From: Oidiodendron maius Zn
Lineage: Eukaryota; Ascomycota; Leotiomycetes; Myxotrichaceae
Length of the DNA stretch: 64,000 nt
NCBI GenBank assembly: GCA_000827325.1
Contig: KN832882.1
Coordinates: 504,905 to 568,904 of the forward strand
Direction of reading: 5' to 3'
Shown: in pieces, positions 10,045 to 21,843 of the stretch
Layout: each line of letters begins with the position of its first letter
Position numbering within the stretch: position 1 is the first letter of the stretch
The notes under the pieces: generated by a model
The model's database searches: none
Told to the model about the DNA's origin: nothing
Seen by the model: only the letters and a program-made list of their open reading frames with translations
Position numbers and translations under genes: made by a program

Positions 10045-11241
10045 ACTGGTATTGAACAGTCGTCGAATGACCTGGCCAGTTACGGCGATGGATGAGGCAA
10101 ACCGTCCGGGTTCCAGATCTCAGGGTTGGAGCCCAGGTCGGGCCTAGAGTTGATTGTCGGGATTTATATGATCGTTATTCCAGAAGAGGGCGCTAATGGA
10201 TCGCTCTGTGCTCTATGAGACACGTGTTCTACGTTAGTAGGCAAGGTGTCACGGATTACGGGCGCAAGCGACTGTCTCCATATAGCTAGATCAACTAAAT
10301 GGTATCACCAGGATACCAGCAAATATACAGACTAGATACTGAGCAGTATCTCTACTCAATAGTTATTCAGTTGGTTGATTAAGAAGAATCCGTAGAGATT
10401 CCAGTTCTCCTGAGTACCAGATGCTTTATGTGGGTTTCCAGTCTCAACCCAATTTGGGCACCAGTGGTTGTGTTGCTGCAGGACACTTCTGATTGGTTGA
10501 AGCAATATATTCCTATTCAGTGGTTACGCCGATATTCGGCGCCGAATATCGGAATGCTCATCCCTTAAGTTCTGGGACTGAGTTCATGTTATCACCACTA
10601 AATTAAGCCATATTCGGATGCCAGTTACCCCTTTGCCACCTTAGTCAGCATCCATCAACAGGTTGCACTAATTCAATGGGACACGTGAAATGAACAACCG
10701 GGATTTCTTTCACAATCTCGAGCTTAAAACAAAACCAAAGTTAGTAAAAATAGAGAACTCAGTGTAGCAAATGTTCTCATCAATTTAGAAGCCTTAATTA
10801 TATTGGGTTATAAAGTTAGAAGCATGTGATAAAATTCAGGTGTCCCATGTATTAGCGCCCCCACTGGTGGGGCAGACTACTGGAACGTATATCGAGCCTA
10901 ATTCTAAGCCCTTTTTCATTTCCGTTTCGAAGGATTCGTGTGATACGAAGGCTACCACCCATGTTGCGGAAATTTCCTTGGAAGAGAAGAGAGTGTTGGG
11001 CCTTCGGCCTTTTGCTTTTTTCCGTTTCGGGCGCTAGTGAGTGCGGTGTGGGTTTATGAACACAACAAATATCTTTTCGAGGGATTCATCTGAGAAGAAG
11101 ACACCTGCTTCTCGGCATCTCAGTCCACAAATAGACTGATATTTCCTTGAACTAGAAGGTCCAAAATCCTAGCATTCCAAACTCATTCAAATCACCTTCC
11201 TATTAAGCCTCCAAATAACCACCACGTTCCAATCCGCAATC
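10045..11241. other. Intergenic region with a 24-bp perfect palindrome
   Basis: No gene is supported; the ORF at 10840-11037 has no recognisable content. The palindrome at 10529-10552 is listed separately. 11040-11240 is the probable promoter and 5'UTR of the MYND gene. Confidence 0.5.
10529..10552. repeat. Perfect 24-bp palindrome
   Basis: 12-base half-site CCGATATTCGGC followed at once by its exact reverse complement, with no spacer. It contains nested CGG/CCG triplets of the type bound by Zn2Cys6 dimers, but nothing else ties it to regulation. Confidence 0.8.
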
Positions 11242-11889
11242 ATGTCAACTGTCCCGCCCCTTCACCCTTTCCACTTAACCCGCGACGGCCAACCCTCAGG
11301 TCCTCCCTCTACAGAACACCCCTTGACGAATCCTATGGAGATGCTTCTTTGCCGCTATCCCCTCGGCAACAACGTCCAAAACCCCAACTTCATGCTCATC
11401 CACTCGCGCCTCAACCCCTTCGACGAATACATCGACCCGCTATTCGCAGTCCTCACAGCCGGATCCTCCGAGCCCCTACTACCCTCGAATGATTTGCTGA
11501 GGAAGACATTCTGGATGAAAACTTATTCTGAAAATGAGGGGATTTTGGAGCAATTGGAAGCACAGAATATACTGAGGAGAACGGGACAGGTTAAGACTCA
11601 GGGATATGTGACGCTTGTTGCGGTGGAAACTGTTTTAAGTAGGGGACAGTGGGCTGAAGTTTGTAGTGGCTGTGGGAGGAGAGAACAGCTAGGCGATGAT
11701 GAGCCGAGAATGCAGAGGTGCGGGAAGTGCAAGGAGAGGCACTATTGCACGAAGGAGTGTCAGACTGGTAAGGGGTTATTTTTCTGGGCCTAATTTCCGA
11801 ATGATTTTGACTCCGCAGTGCTGACTCCATACCGTGCAGAGGACTGGCCTAATCACAAGGCGGATTGCAAGAGGCTTCAGAAGGCATAA
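11242..11889 (+). CDS. MYND zinc-finger protein, 191 residues
   Basis: Exons 11242-11767 and 11840-11889 surround a 72-bp intron (GTAAGG..GCAG). Splicing completes the finger: CSGCGRREQLGDDEP is followed by CGKCKERHYCTKECQT in exon 1 and EDWPNHKADCKRL in exon 2, giving the C-C, C-C, C-C, H-C ligand set of a MYND domain close to the C-terminus. The first 130 residues are not recognised. MYND fingers bind proline-rich peptides; in fungi many such proteins have only this domain and no known role. Unspliced, the ORF would end seven residues after the donor and lose the last zinc ligands, which supports the intron. Confidence 0.85.
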
Positions 11890-13536
11890 AAGTAATACTC
11901 CTCTTCCTAAGTGCTTCAGCTCATTTTAGTTTGAGCCCTCCTGACGACTTACTAAGATTGGTTCCGCCCGAGTGCAATGTACTGTCTCACTTATGCCAGC
12001 AATGTAGAGCTTATTTCGAATTGCCCTATCTGCCTCTTCACTTGAAGCAAAAGTCGCTGCTACCGATCTTGCACGCTGGGTTGAGCGTTTTTCGGCCGAT
12101 GTGAGCTAGTATGGTGTGCTAATTAGTTTTAGACCTTTGTTGAACGTCTGGAAGCATTGCCGTATACCTGGGACTGGGCTTCAAAGGAAAAATAAGAAAC
12201 GCGCTGTTGGATGCCACCCTGTTCTAGGGCCCGCTTTTGTTGATACTTCTCTCTCTGCCTAGCATTTCTAGCTTCGTATTTCTCCTGTTTCGACTGATAA
12301 ACTGGCAGTGGCCATCGTTTCTTTGCTGTCTCAGACATGGCGAAGATGAAGTTGGTATATCGTGCTTTAGAGCCTGAGACTTCTGGACATTAAATAATTG
12401 TGAAATGCACTATGACATTCCCCTCCTTACTGTTCCTTGCTAATCGTGGACATCTTACACCATCACCCCGCTACAGGCTAACTAGGATTACTAAAACCCA
12501 TGATGTGGAGCGGCCCACAAGATCGCTCATCTAGCCTGGAATCGACCCCAGAATCTCGTGCTCTACATAGCATACTGGAATTCAAGCTTCAAGGGGTGAA
12601 AAAGTCCAGTCTTGTCAGAATTGAAGAAGCTTGGGTAGACGTCTAAAGGAGAAATATAACAATGTGTTGAAAATGGGCGCCTCAGGATGTAATGAGGGAG
12701 GAAAAATAGGGATTAGGTTGACTTGAGTCAGAATATCAGAACGCCGTACAGCGGGTTGTTATTGCAGAGCCAGACTCGGGTTTTTCCAATTGAAAAAGGT
12801 ATCACATGAACCCTACTATCTGTGCAAGAGTATTTTGTTGAATCAAATTGGGCATCTTATAACTAGGTATAGAAGCTACGTTTTGGTATCGGCCGAAATA
12901 TCTATGGCGAGTCCTCACTTCTCAGCCTCCGACTCGAAGTTTGCTTCTAAGGGGAGTGGGAAAGTCCACTTTGTTACCAAGGTGTATTAATGCCCGAAAT
13001 ATCTGCTGCGCGGGCACAACGCAGGAGAGTGAACTTCCAATGTATCCTGAAATGAGATGTCCTAAGAGATTGCCCGTATCAAAGTCTAGCACCCAAGACT
13101 CACCGTTCCCATTCACCGCTTGTGTCAGAAATTTGCACGTAGACCGAGGATGCAAACTCACCGACTTTTCCACCTACCCTGTTTACCTGCCAAAGCTCTT
13201 GGATCCCGCCGCATCCTGGACCACTGAGGAAAGATGAGGCACCAGACATTTTCAACTGCGATATCAACAGAGCTAAGACAAATTAATACCCGGTTCCCTT
13301 TCGTCTACTGTATATCAACCGCATTCGGATGAAGATATCGATCCTGAGAACTCTGTTTACCCTGTCGTCCGGGGTAAAAAGAAAGTAGGCCATAATTTCC
13401 TGACAATATCATTACATAAGCTTTAGACAAGCCAATCACACTGCTTCCACTTATATGCCTTAACTCTCCCGTTAACGAGGCCCCAGGAATTTTCTGTTCT
13501 TTCCGGGAAGCATCCACATTTCATGAACTCTCCGTC
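11890..13536. other. Intergenic; weak ORFs only
   Basis: A 69-codon, Lys/Arg/Gln-rich ORF on the minus strand (12338-12129) has no recognisable domain. Minus-strand frames between 13250 and 12922 (one contains NGNGESWVLDFDTGNLLGHL) look protein-like but carry stops and no splice solution I could settle on. They may be a decayed gene. Confidence 0.4.
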
Positions 13537-14507
13537 ATGGCCGATCAGACTGATAGCGAAGTTGATACCTGCAGCGTCTGCGGTGCCAAATCCGTGAGCC
13601 GTTGCAGTCGATGCAAAACTGTTTCCTACTGCTCCAAGCCTTGCCAAACAAGTCACTGGCCACTCCACAAAGCGGACTGCAAAAGGCTAAACTACCTGAT
13701 CAAGTTCCACCTCTGTCCTGATGATATCGTTGATCCACCCGTTTCGCGAACACTCTCTTGCCCAGCAACCGCGACCTTCCAGATGTTGCATCACGCGCTT
13801 CAAATCGCGTTTGGCTGGGCAAGCACTCACGCTTACGACTTCAAAGTAAAAGATCCGCAATACCGAGAACCGGAAGGGGACGAAGGTTTTCTTGCGGAGA
13901 TACAGTCTCTAATGAAGATGGGGCCGGTTTCTCATGAATACCAAGGTGATGCTTCACTGCCCCGTAAGTATCTTTTGAGAGTAGTCGACAGGACCAGCAT
14001 GGAGGCCGGATTTACAGTTGACGGCCCGATGGGCGAGGCTAGAAGGCGTCATCCGCAGACGCCACTGAAGGAGGCATCGAAGACAAGGCTGTTCCACGTT
14101 TTCGATAACCCCGAATTCCAGGGTATTGAGCAAGCTCCCTTAGCTAATACCTGAAAGAAAGCTTACAATATCCTAATGCAGATCTCCAGATGGAATACGA
14201 GTATGATTTCGGGGACGGTTGGAACCACAGCATTACCATCCTCGGTCGCATTGCTGCCACATCAATCTTTTCTTGCACTGACGGTGAAGGACATGGGGTT
14301 GCAGAGGATGTAGGTAGTGTCCGAGGTTGGGAAGAACTTAAGATGGCGTATCGAGCCGCGAGACCAAACAAAAGCCAGAGAGAAAAGATGGCGTGGTTTG
14401 AGACGCAAGCAAGCAATGCGGAGGGAGACGGCCTACGTGGCAAGGAAAGGATGTGGGCGGTGGAGAAGATAAATCGCCAGCTTGTTTCCCTCCCACGGGC
14501 CATATAG
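13537..14507 (+). CDS. MYND finger fused to a plasmid pRiA4b ORF-3-like domain
   Basis: Exons 13537-14122 and 14182-14507 with a 59-bp intron, 303 residues. Residues 12-48 are a full MYND finger (CSVCGAKSVSRCSRCK, YCSKPCQTSHWPLHKADC). The rest matches the pRiA4b ORF-3-like (IS1096 TnpR-like) domain: ATFQMLHHALQIAFGW with HAYDFKV near the start, then after the splice MEYEYDFGDGWNHSI, the acidic CTDGEGHGVAEDVGSVRGWE, and a basic tail. That domain is bacterial in origin and is widespread in fungi joined to a MYND finger; its biochemical role is unknown. The intron lies immediately before the diagnostic YEYDFGDGW, and without splicing the product would lack it. It lies 1.6 kb from another MYND gene but shares only the finger with it. 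Confidence 0.85.
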
Positions 14508-15307
14508 AGGGTCTTGTATGCCAATTAATATGTCATATACGGCTCATGGTAAAGATCAATGATACGCTCAGATATCGCTAGGCTGTGCAATGAGTACCCA
14601 TTAGGTACCCATTATTTTAGGCATCTGATTATACGTGATTAAATATAGTAATCTTTATAGTAATCTTTATACTATAATCTTTATACTATAGTGTACTACT
14701 AGCATTACTATAAAGATTACTATAATAGTGCCTAATATATTATTATTATTGTTAACCAGTTTTTTGTAATTCCACACTCTATCCCTTACGCGCGAGGCAC
14801 CATATTCACTACCCTGTACGACCAACCCTAGTTGATTCATCGCCTCTATAAGTTACTTCCACTTGACAATTGTTGACCCCTAAAAATTTGAGGGATACTA
14901 CTAAGAAATTACCTTTACATTGACCTACTAGAGATGTACTTAAAATCTGGCTTTGTCCCCCCTTTCATCAACTTATACGTCTGTGTGTATATTCTTCCGA
15001 ACGCTAGCATGCAGCTTTGGGAGGCTATGTAGTCCAGCTAGGCGGAGCGGGGCAAGTCGCCTATGGATCGAGTCCTGACCGCTTCCGCCTTGGATCTTCC
15101 ATCTTGTATCGCGTCGGCCCTCGAATTCTTTGCTGGGAAAACTCTATCTATGCGCAGCTAGTCTAAAGATCTATATCGATAAGCTATCGGCTTATTAGTG
15201 GCAGAGTCCTCTAGCCTGCGAACAAATGCCCAGACAGCTGCGTGCTCGTGCCCAGAAACTAGGGGGCGAAGGCTGTGCCACGGGGCGCAGCGCATAAAAG
15301 AAGGTGT
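14508..15307. other. Intergenic with AT-rich hairpin
   Basis: 14640-14730 forms a strong hairpin (listed separately). 15000-15300 has higher GC content but no recognisable gene. Confidence 0.45.
14644..14724. repeat. 21-bp perfect inverted repeat, 39-bp loop
   Basis: Left arm 14644-14664 (TATAGTAATCTTTATAGTAAT) and right arm 14704-14724 are exact reverse complements. The loop holds further TATAATCTTTATA words. It lies about 140 bp past the MYND-ORF3 stop. It could be a MITE remnant or a folded 3' region. Confidence 0.8.
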
Positions 15308-15556
15308 ACAGCTAAATCCAGGCCTCACTTAGCTATATCCAGGCCGCTGCCTGAACCTCAAAATCTACCAAAACAAACCTCTTTTTTAGAATATGTTCAA
15401 AAGATGGGGGTTCAGATGCCCCCCAACCCCCCTGAGACTAATTCTAAACAACCCTAACCTCTAACCACCTAACCGTTGTATTTTCGTCGTTATAACTGTC
15501 TTTAAAAGAGGCTCTAGAAAACTTGATGCCTTACAGAATCTTATAGGCAAAAGCGG
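15308..15556 (+). mobile_element. MITE-like element, copy 2 (truncated)
   Basis: Same family as 268-612, opposite orientation. Shared blocks in order: AGCTAAATCCAGG... CCGCTGCCTGAACC, the GGGGGTTCAGATGCC tract, the CCTAACC-type run, CTAACCGTTGTATTTT, and TTGATGCCTTACAGAATCTTAT. The far TIR is missing. It ends about 130 bp before the start of the MFS transporter, so it lies in that promoter region. Confidence 0.7.
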
Positions 15557-15686
15557 CTGAGCGACAGGCAGGGCGATGAGGTACTTTAGTCGTTTCGGGC
15601 GCTGTCCTTGTATTGTTCGCATGCTCTGCTTAATAAAATGCGATAGTTCTGGCTGATTGCGAAATGCGTCGATACTTTTGTAAGAC

Positions 15687-17502
15687 ATGCCGAAAGAAAG
15701 CGATCGTTTACGACAGGGCAGCTCTCAACCAGCTCTAACCCAAGCAGCGGCAGCGCATAAAGTGCGCGGAGGGCCTCAAACGAATACACAAAAATCCGCT
15801 CGCTCTCGAGCGTTGCGAGGCGCGCAAATGTCGTTCTTCGTACCGCTCTTCTTCGGCCTCGTCCTAACTATCTTCAGCGTCAGTGTCAATTCTAACATCG
15901 AATGTAAAGTGCAGTGATGGCCATCCAATTTGCACCCACTGATCATTCTTACTAGCCAATATTATCCCACAAATCACCACTAGTTTCGATACGCTCGATG
16001 ATGTCGGCTGGTACGGCGGCGCATACCTGCTTGCCATGAGCGCGGTTCAGCCGACTTTCGGCCGCGCGTACGTGTACTTTTCGGTGAAGAGGACGTATAT
16101 TAGCGCCATGATGCTTTTCAGTCTGGGAGCTGTGTTATCAGGCTCTGCAGTAAACTCTCCTATGCTTATAGTAGGGCGCGTGCTGGCCGGTGCTGGTTCC
16201 GCTGGCGTATTTGGTGGCTGCTTTATCATCACTACATTTGCGGTTTCGGCGAAGATGCGACCCATATTTACTGCAATACTCGCCCATTCTTACAATCTCT
16301 TCTCGATTCTAGGACCCCTTATAGGTATTCGCCTAACTGAGGTGAAAACGTGGAGATGGTGCTACTGGATGACGCTGCCGTGAGTCAGAAGCTGTCCCTA
16401 CAGCACATCTATCTTTTCTTACGAGTATAGTATCAATGGTTTGATTATTCTCTTAATATGGCTCTGCTTCCAAGAGCCAGAGTCGGATAATGCGAAGCTA
16501 GTACTTAGCCGCAAAATGAAGGGTATTGATCCACTAGGCACTCTTTTGCTCAGCGGATCTATGGTGTGCCTCTTCTTTGTCATATCATGGGGTGGTGTGG
16601 CTTACCCGTGGAGTGACTCCCTAGTTTGGGGGAATATACTAGGACTTGGACTTCTCATCACTCTCTATAGTGTCTCACAAATTATTTTGAGAACCAAGTG
16701 AGTGCTTTAACATCCTAGCAATATACCTACTGACCTCCATGACTGCAGGGCCTCAATTCCGCTTCATGTCGTTTCTCAGCGTAGCGTTTTCTGCTCAACA
16801 GCCTTCATCTTCTTCGTGAGCATCGTATTCTACGTACATACTTACGCACTGGACTTCTACTTCCAAACCGTTCGCTCTACCAGCATCGAACAATCTATTC
16901 TCAACACTCTACCATACCTATTCTCTAACATAGTGTACGCTATGGTCACTGCCGGTGCTATCAGCGCTCTGGGTATATACTTTCCCTTTGCTTGGATAGG
17001 TGCCGCACTTCTCGCCGGCGGCTCAGTAGTGATATACACACTCAGCAGCAAGAGTTCCCCCAACGCGTGGGTCGGGGCCGAAATTTTGGCTGGTCTAGGT
17101 CTTGGGTGCGCCGTGCAGATTCCATTCACCGCCGTGCAAGTCGTGCTGAATAGCGAAGACGCTCGGGCAGGTTTATCACTCGTGATCGGCACGCAGCAGT
17201 TAGCTAGCGCACTCGCAAGTTTTATTGTCCTCAACTCGTACAAGGACACACTATGGGCTACTCTACCCGCGGCCCTACCCCAGCTCGATGCCTCGCTGAT
17301 AATTAATGAAGATCCAAGTTGCCTTTCTAACATCCTTCCGATGGCCCTCTGGCCGCAAGTCCTAAGCGTGCTAGAGGGCGCCATTGCAAAAGCATTTACT
17401 CTTACCTTCGTTGCTGTTGGATTGGCTTTTATTAGTGGTTTAGGCCTAGAGTGGAAACATATTCGTATACTAGAAGAGGAGAAGCGCTCTTCTACTATTT
17501 AA
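15687..17502 (+). CDS. MFS drug/metabolite efflux transporter (DHA14 type)
   Basis: Four exons (15687-15903, 15956-16379, 16431-16697, 16749-17502) separated by introns of 51-52 bp give 553 residues, the usual size for the 14-TM H+ antiporter group. TM1 is PLFFGLVLTIFSVSVNS. Then IPQITTSFDTLDDVGWYGGA, with the family's DDVGWYGGAYLL signature, GRAYVYFSVKRTYISAM (loop 2-3), VGRVLAGAGSAGVFGG (motif C-like) and AILAHSYNLFSILGPLIG. The last exon holds the remaining helices and ends EEEKRSSTI in the cytosol. ATG 15687 was chosen because it gives a normal cytosolic N-terminus of about 50 residues; the ATG at 15828 is the alternative. Plasma-membrane export of a toxin or metabolite is the likely role. 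It is 4 kb from the NRPS gene. Confidence 0.88.
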
Positions 17503-17855
17503 TGTAACTAAAATATGGCGAGAAGGCACCCATCGGCGGCTGAGGAAGATGATCGCTTCCTGTACAAAAATGTAACCCTACTGGATGCCCTTCCGAATGA
17601 GATATGAGAAGGGCTGAGTGGTGCCGCACCTACCAGTGACTTGGAGAGAAATTTGAAGTCATCTCCTTGTTGATTACCTCTTAAACCGGGCGAATCTCCT
17701 TGCAGACCAGCAATAATATCAACTAAGGGTAGTTTGTGCTGTGGCTTGTATTCAATGGAGATAAGGAATCCTTCGACTGTCGGACGTCTCATATATGCAG
17801 AACTAATTTGCACTTCCTGCTCTTATATATGTTCCAGTGCATTAACCAATATGAG
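17503..17855 (-). other. Fragment of an unrecognised fungal protein
   Basis: The minus-strand ORF 17813-17508 contains TVEGFLISIEYKPQHKLP, which reads like a conserved stretch seen in large fungal hypothetical proteins, but there are no flanking domains. Probably a leftover fragment, tail to tail with the MFS gene. Confidence 0.25.
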
Positions 17856-18770
17856 GGATTGGCCAGCACCCTAGTGTATTGGTCAATCCCCTAGAGCATC
17901 TACTAATTTACCTGTTGACCAATGCCCTAGGGGACTGGCTAATCTAAATATATTTATATAAATAAAAGTATGTTGAATTGATCTAAGCTAAGGTTCCTGC
18001 TATATCTGCCCTTGCCTGCTTTCTTCTAGGCCTATCTACTAGAGCTACTTCTATATAAGTAACTAGACCTAATAGGTTCCTATACTTATTCTTATCCTGA
18101 TAACAGTATATACTATACTGCTTTCCTTCCTTGTAACACTTATACCTTTTTGTATTATAAGGACCTTTATATTAATAAGACACTCTAACCTGTATACTAG
18201 TAGAAGCCTCTTTTACTACTATTCTAAGTATAACCTTTTTAATATTTCTAGGAATAATAATATCTAGCTAAAGAGCCTTATTAACAACTCTAAGCTCTTT
18301 TATTAGTATTAGCTGTTTTATAGGTCTAGATAAAGTTAAGACTTTATATCTATAAGAGTAAGGCTCTTCTAATACCTATACAAATAGCTGTCTATTATTA
18401 GTAGAGGTCCTGTCCTCTCTTGGAACCTTTAGAGAGATAATATCTCCTATATTAAAGTACTAAATATTATACCTTTTTAAATACTTTAGTGCTATCCTAG
18501 CCCTTGCTTTCTGAGTGGATTTCTGGGCCTTTTCAATTACTAGATTACCTAATTGAACTAGCTCTGCTTCTGGCTTAACTTCTAACCCTCTAGGCTTAGA
18601 ATCTAACTTAATCGGAGCACTAGTTTCAGCTCTAATTCCTGGCTTATAAGTGTTTATATTAAACCACTTATTAATTAAAAAGCTCTAAGCTAGTAGAGTA
18701 ATTCAGAGGTTGATTCCTAAGCTAGCTTTAGGGCTAATATATATTATAATTTAAGTATTGCCTTATTGGA
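17856..18770 (-). mobile_element. Relic of a transposon ORF (integrase-type C-terminus)
   Basis: On the minus strand, 18670 to about 17990 translates with only scattered stops into text typical of the C-terminal part of integrase-like element proteins: ELVQLGNLVIEKAQKSTQKA, FNIGDIISLKVPREDRTS, then a YRYKVLTLSRPIKQLI strand region and a Tyr/Lys-rich Cys tail. Many stops sit where a CAG, CAA or TGG is expected, consistent with RIP. 17862-17940 holds inverted copies of CCAG..CCCTAG..ATTGGTCAA, which may be the terminal repeat. The superfamily is not certain. Confidence 0.5.
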
Positions 18771-20253
18771 TTCCGATATTAATTCAAGAGCTAGCTTAGG
18801 ATTATAGACTAAGGGTATAAATTAGAGCTTGATTAGAGTCTTCTTAAGCAACTCTAATTATAAGATCTTTCTGCTTTTGGCTATTAAACCAGTTGATATA
18901 TAATATATACTCTTAAAACAATAACTTGTATCTTGGAGGTATACTATATAACCAGCGGCTTAGCTTTCGATAATCTACTCTATAGATCTTTAAGGCAGTA
19001 TACACCTTTAGTTTTAGATTATATTTAATAGCTTGGATAGCAAGGTTCAATTAATTCTTATCGTTTTTTTAAGGTATATTATAGTTAATTTAAAAATAAA
19101 TTTAAAAGTAAGGTAGTAGGAAACTTGGAAGTTTTTGTACATTCGCTTGTTTTGCACATTCGCTATGTATTGACATTAATATTAAAAAATAAAAATAAAC
19201 CTCTACGTGTCCTGATGTATATTAAAGAGCTGATGGTATTTTTTCATAAGATATAGACATGGCTCAATAATTCTATCTAATGCTACCCCCAATCGTTCAT
19301 TTCATTTTATATTTTCGGACTCTTAAGAATAAGCGCAATCTCTAATTTATCCCGCTCGCAGATTTTCGCGACGGATGACCTTATTTGTGACGAAAGCTGA
19401 GATACTGTCCGAAATCCAAAATGATCGGCAGTTACGCTACCACGGTAGATGAGACAATCCTATCACGCCATGATCGAACAAGAAAACGAAGTTATATTTA
19501 TCGCTGCAATCCGTCGGACCGGCAAATTCCATGTAACATGTTCATCAGTAAGACATCTGCTTTGCCACCACTATATTTATCTTCCATGCACATCAATATT
19601 CATCTAAATACTGATGGCATTGGTATAAATTATAGCTCTTTATTTACATATTACAGCGACACAGTCATGTCTGCCAGAGCTAGACGCATCTTTTATTGCT
19701 TGCCTGCTAGCGTTATCAACAGAGAGAGGTGAGACAAAGTATTTATATAGCCGTCAGAGACACGGCTGAAGTGCTTCGCCGAGCCTGTATCTCGAGATCG
19801 AAGGATTCTGGATTCGTTATCTTCTATTAGTTTAATAAAATAGTGATCAGCATTGCATCGTTATGGTTACCTTATTGTTCCTAGCTATCATTCTCCATGA
19901 CGGCATATGTATCTGAATATGTTCGGCTTCCAGGCACGCACGGCAGCTGGCAATAATGCATGTTGCCGGAGTTTATCTTCATGTTTCGGAGCTTTATAAA
20001 GAAGACAGATTCTACTGGTGAAGAAGATACCGTTGCCTAGGATTTCACTATTCACATCTTCAAATTCTAAGTTTAGATTTTTAGTCATTGCATCAGTGGC
20101 TCTACTGTTCGTGCAGGGGAGATACATAGAAAATACGCCCGGACGGAGAGTATAAATCTCTCCCTAAATCCTCTCTGCCTTATCCTCAGAACTCTAGTCA
20201 TAAGGATTTACTCAGTCGAACGACCACTCTTCAAATCATTATTTCTAGCCATC
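18771..20253. other. AT-rich repeat-derived DNA, then promoter of secreted protein
   Basis: 18771-19320 is extremely AT-rich and probably continues the transposon relic. The ORFs at 19421-19732 (+) and 20127-19888 (-) have no recognisable domain. A TATA-like box (GAGTATAAAT) at about 20147 lies about 105 bases before the secreted-protein ATG. Confidence 0.45.
20147..20156 (+). promoter_or_regulatory. TATA-like box of the secreted cysteine-rich protein
   Basis: GAGTATAAAT, about 105 bases upstream of ATG 20254, followed by a pyrimidine-rich stretch (CTCTCCC..CCTCTCTGCC), a common fungal core-promoter layout. Confidence 0.45.
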
Positions 20254-20751
20254 ATGCGGTTTACACTTTCTATTTTGACTGCTGCACTCAGCACTCTCGC
20301 CATTGCCGCGCCAAACAAACCTTTCATTCCAAAAGACTACTACCTCAAAAATATTGCTCCAATTCAGCTCCAACGCCTCTCCAACTTCGCTAGCGATCAT
20401 AAGGACACTCTCACTGCCGACCAGCAAGCTTTTATATCTAATGCAACAAGTGCAGTTTCGATCTTTGACACCTCTAGCTTCGATTCATTGAGAAGCCAGG
20501 CAGATGTTCTTTTTAGCCCAGCAGATGCAAAGTACATACTCACGGGAAAGACAGCCGCAGCCAAGACTCGTAGGGACGAAAATGATGTGTTGAGTCGACG
20601 ATTCGTTACATGTGAATGTGCCACTGAGTCTAATTGGTGTGATAATAACCAATACTGCAAAGGTGGTGCCGATGGATGCAACTATGCATCTAGTGGCTGC
20701 GGAACATTGGATGGCTACCCATGTGATGGTCTATGCGAGAATGGGAATTAA
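20254..20751 (+). CDS. Secreted cysteine-rich protein with Kex2-like propeptide (effector candidate)
   Basis: 165 residues, no intron. Residues 1-18 form a classic signal peptide (MRFTLSILTAALSTLAIAA). Residues about 19-115 are a Cys-free pro-region. Two dibasic sites follow: KTRRDEN and then SRR just before FVTCECA, fitting Kex2 processing in the Golgi. The remaining roughly 48 residues contain eight cysteines (CEC, WC, YC, GC, GC, PC, LC), enough for four disulfides. This layout is that of small secreted fungal effectors or antimicrobial proteins. I do not recognise a named family, and activity cannot be inferred. Confidence 0.8.
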   Translation: MRFTLSILTAALSTLAIAAPNKPFIPKDYYLKNIAPIQLQRLSNFASDHKDTLTADQQAFISNATSAVSIFDTSSFDSLRSQADVLFSPADAKYILTGKTAAAKTRRDENDVLSRRFVTCECATESNWCDNNQYCKGGADGCNYASSGCGTLDGYPCDGLCENGN

Positions 20752-21843
20752 ATTTCCGAATCTAATCTTCATTGAATACGGGGGGAGGATATGAGAAGCT
20801 GTTCATCTTTGTGATAGTGGCCGAGTGCAGCTTTCCCCCATGGAGTTTCCTTCACTCCTCGTGCAAATTCAGAGCTCAATTCAATGTATTTCTTGCATTA
20901 TGTGCCAACAGTGAAGATTCTCTATTATTAATGAGTGAATTAAGGAATTTAGGATCATAAGTTTTGCACCGAGTATCAATAACACAGAGACTGTGGCATA
21001 TGTGCACTAGATGCGTAAACTAAACCCACATGAATGATATTACTGGTCAGTACACACAGGAGGTATGTGTTAGGGGCCAGTGGGGTATATAGTAGAGCCT
21101 GTTGCTCATCTTTGCTGCAATAATTTATACATTAATCCAATCCTGTGTCCATCTGATCCTTCTCTTCAATACAATCGGTACAGTGCATCCTTAGTCACTT
21201 ATATTGCGGACGGTTACAGTCATGTCTTGCAATTTTGCTCCTGTGCCGAATTCTATCTTTTGTAATAGTAGAGGAGAAAGGGAATAGGAAGCAACGGATG
21301 AAAATCCTAATAAGCTTCTACCACAAGCAATCCTAAGACGGGAATACATAACATTATCAAAGAGGGGAAAGCTACTCCGAACGATAATCGGACAAGGCTA
21401 AACAGGTTATGACAAGATGGTCCTTTCGCTCTGCAAATTCTAGACTAATTGAAATCCGTTGCATCGACAGACATGGTAAAATTATGACGCGGACTTTCAT
21501 TTAGCATTCTCCCAGTACGCAGCTAACTTTGGGGCATTAGCCTCTTCGCTGATGATATCAATTAATCAATGCATTAGTTCTGGGAATTCCTAACTCACCT
21601 AGGTTCTTTATTGCCTTTGCAATTTTACATAATTAATCAATTATCCTACATCACTAGACCCCAGCTTAAATGATGACCCCTTTTCAGCCTTATATACCCT
21701 GCTATTAGTATTGCTCTACCCAAGGACTTATTATCAAGATAGGATCAAGGAGTCCAGACAACAAGAGAGTGCCGAGGTTGTTCTTGGGCTTGTCATAGAC
21801 AAACCGAAAGGGAAATAGTTAACTAATTGACCATATTATAAAT
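20752..21843. other. Intergenic between secreted protein and NRPS 3' end
   Basis: No gene seen; short ORFs at 20772-20960 and 21080-21265 carry no recognisable motif. Confidence 0.5.

Noticed and set aside
12922-13260. Small two-exon gene on the minus strand
   Set aside because: The candidate donor gives a stop right after any acceptor tried, and no family was recognised.
17508-17813. A complete gene downstream of the MFS transporter
   Set aside because: Only a short motif looks conserved, with no start context or domains; kept as a fragment only.
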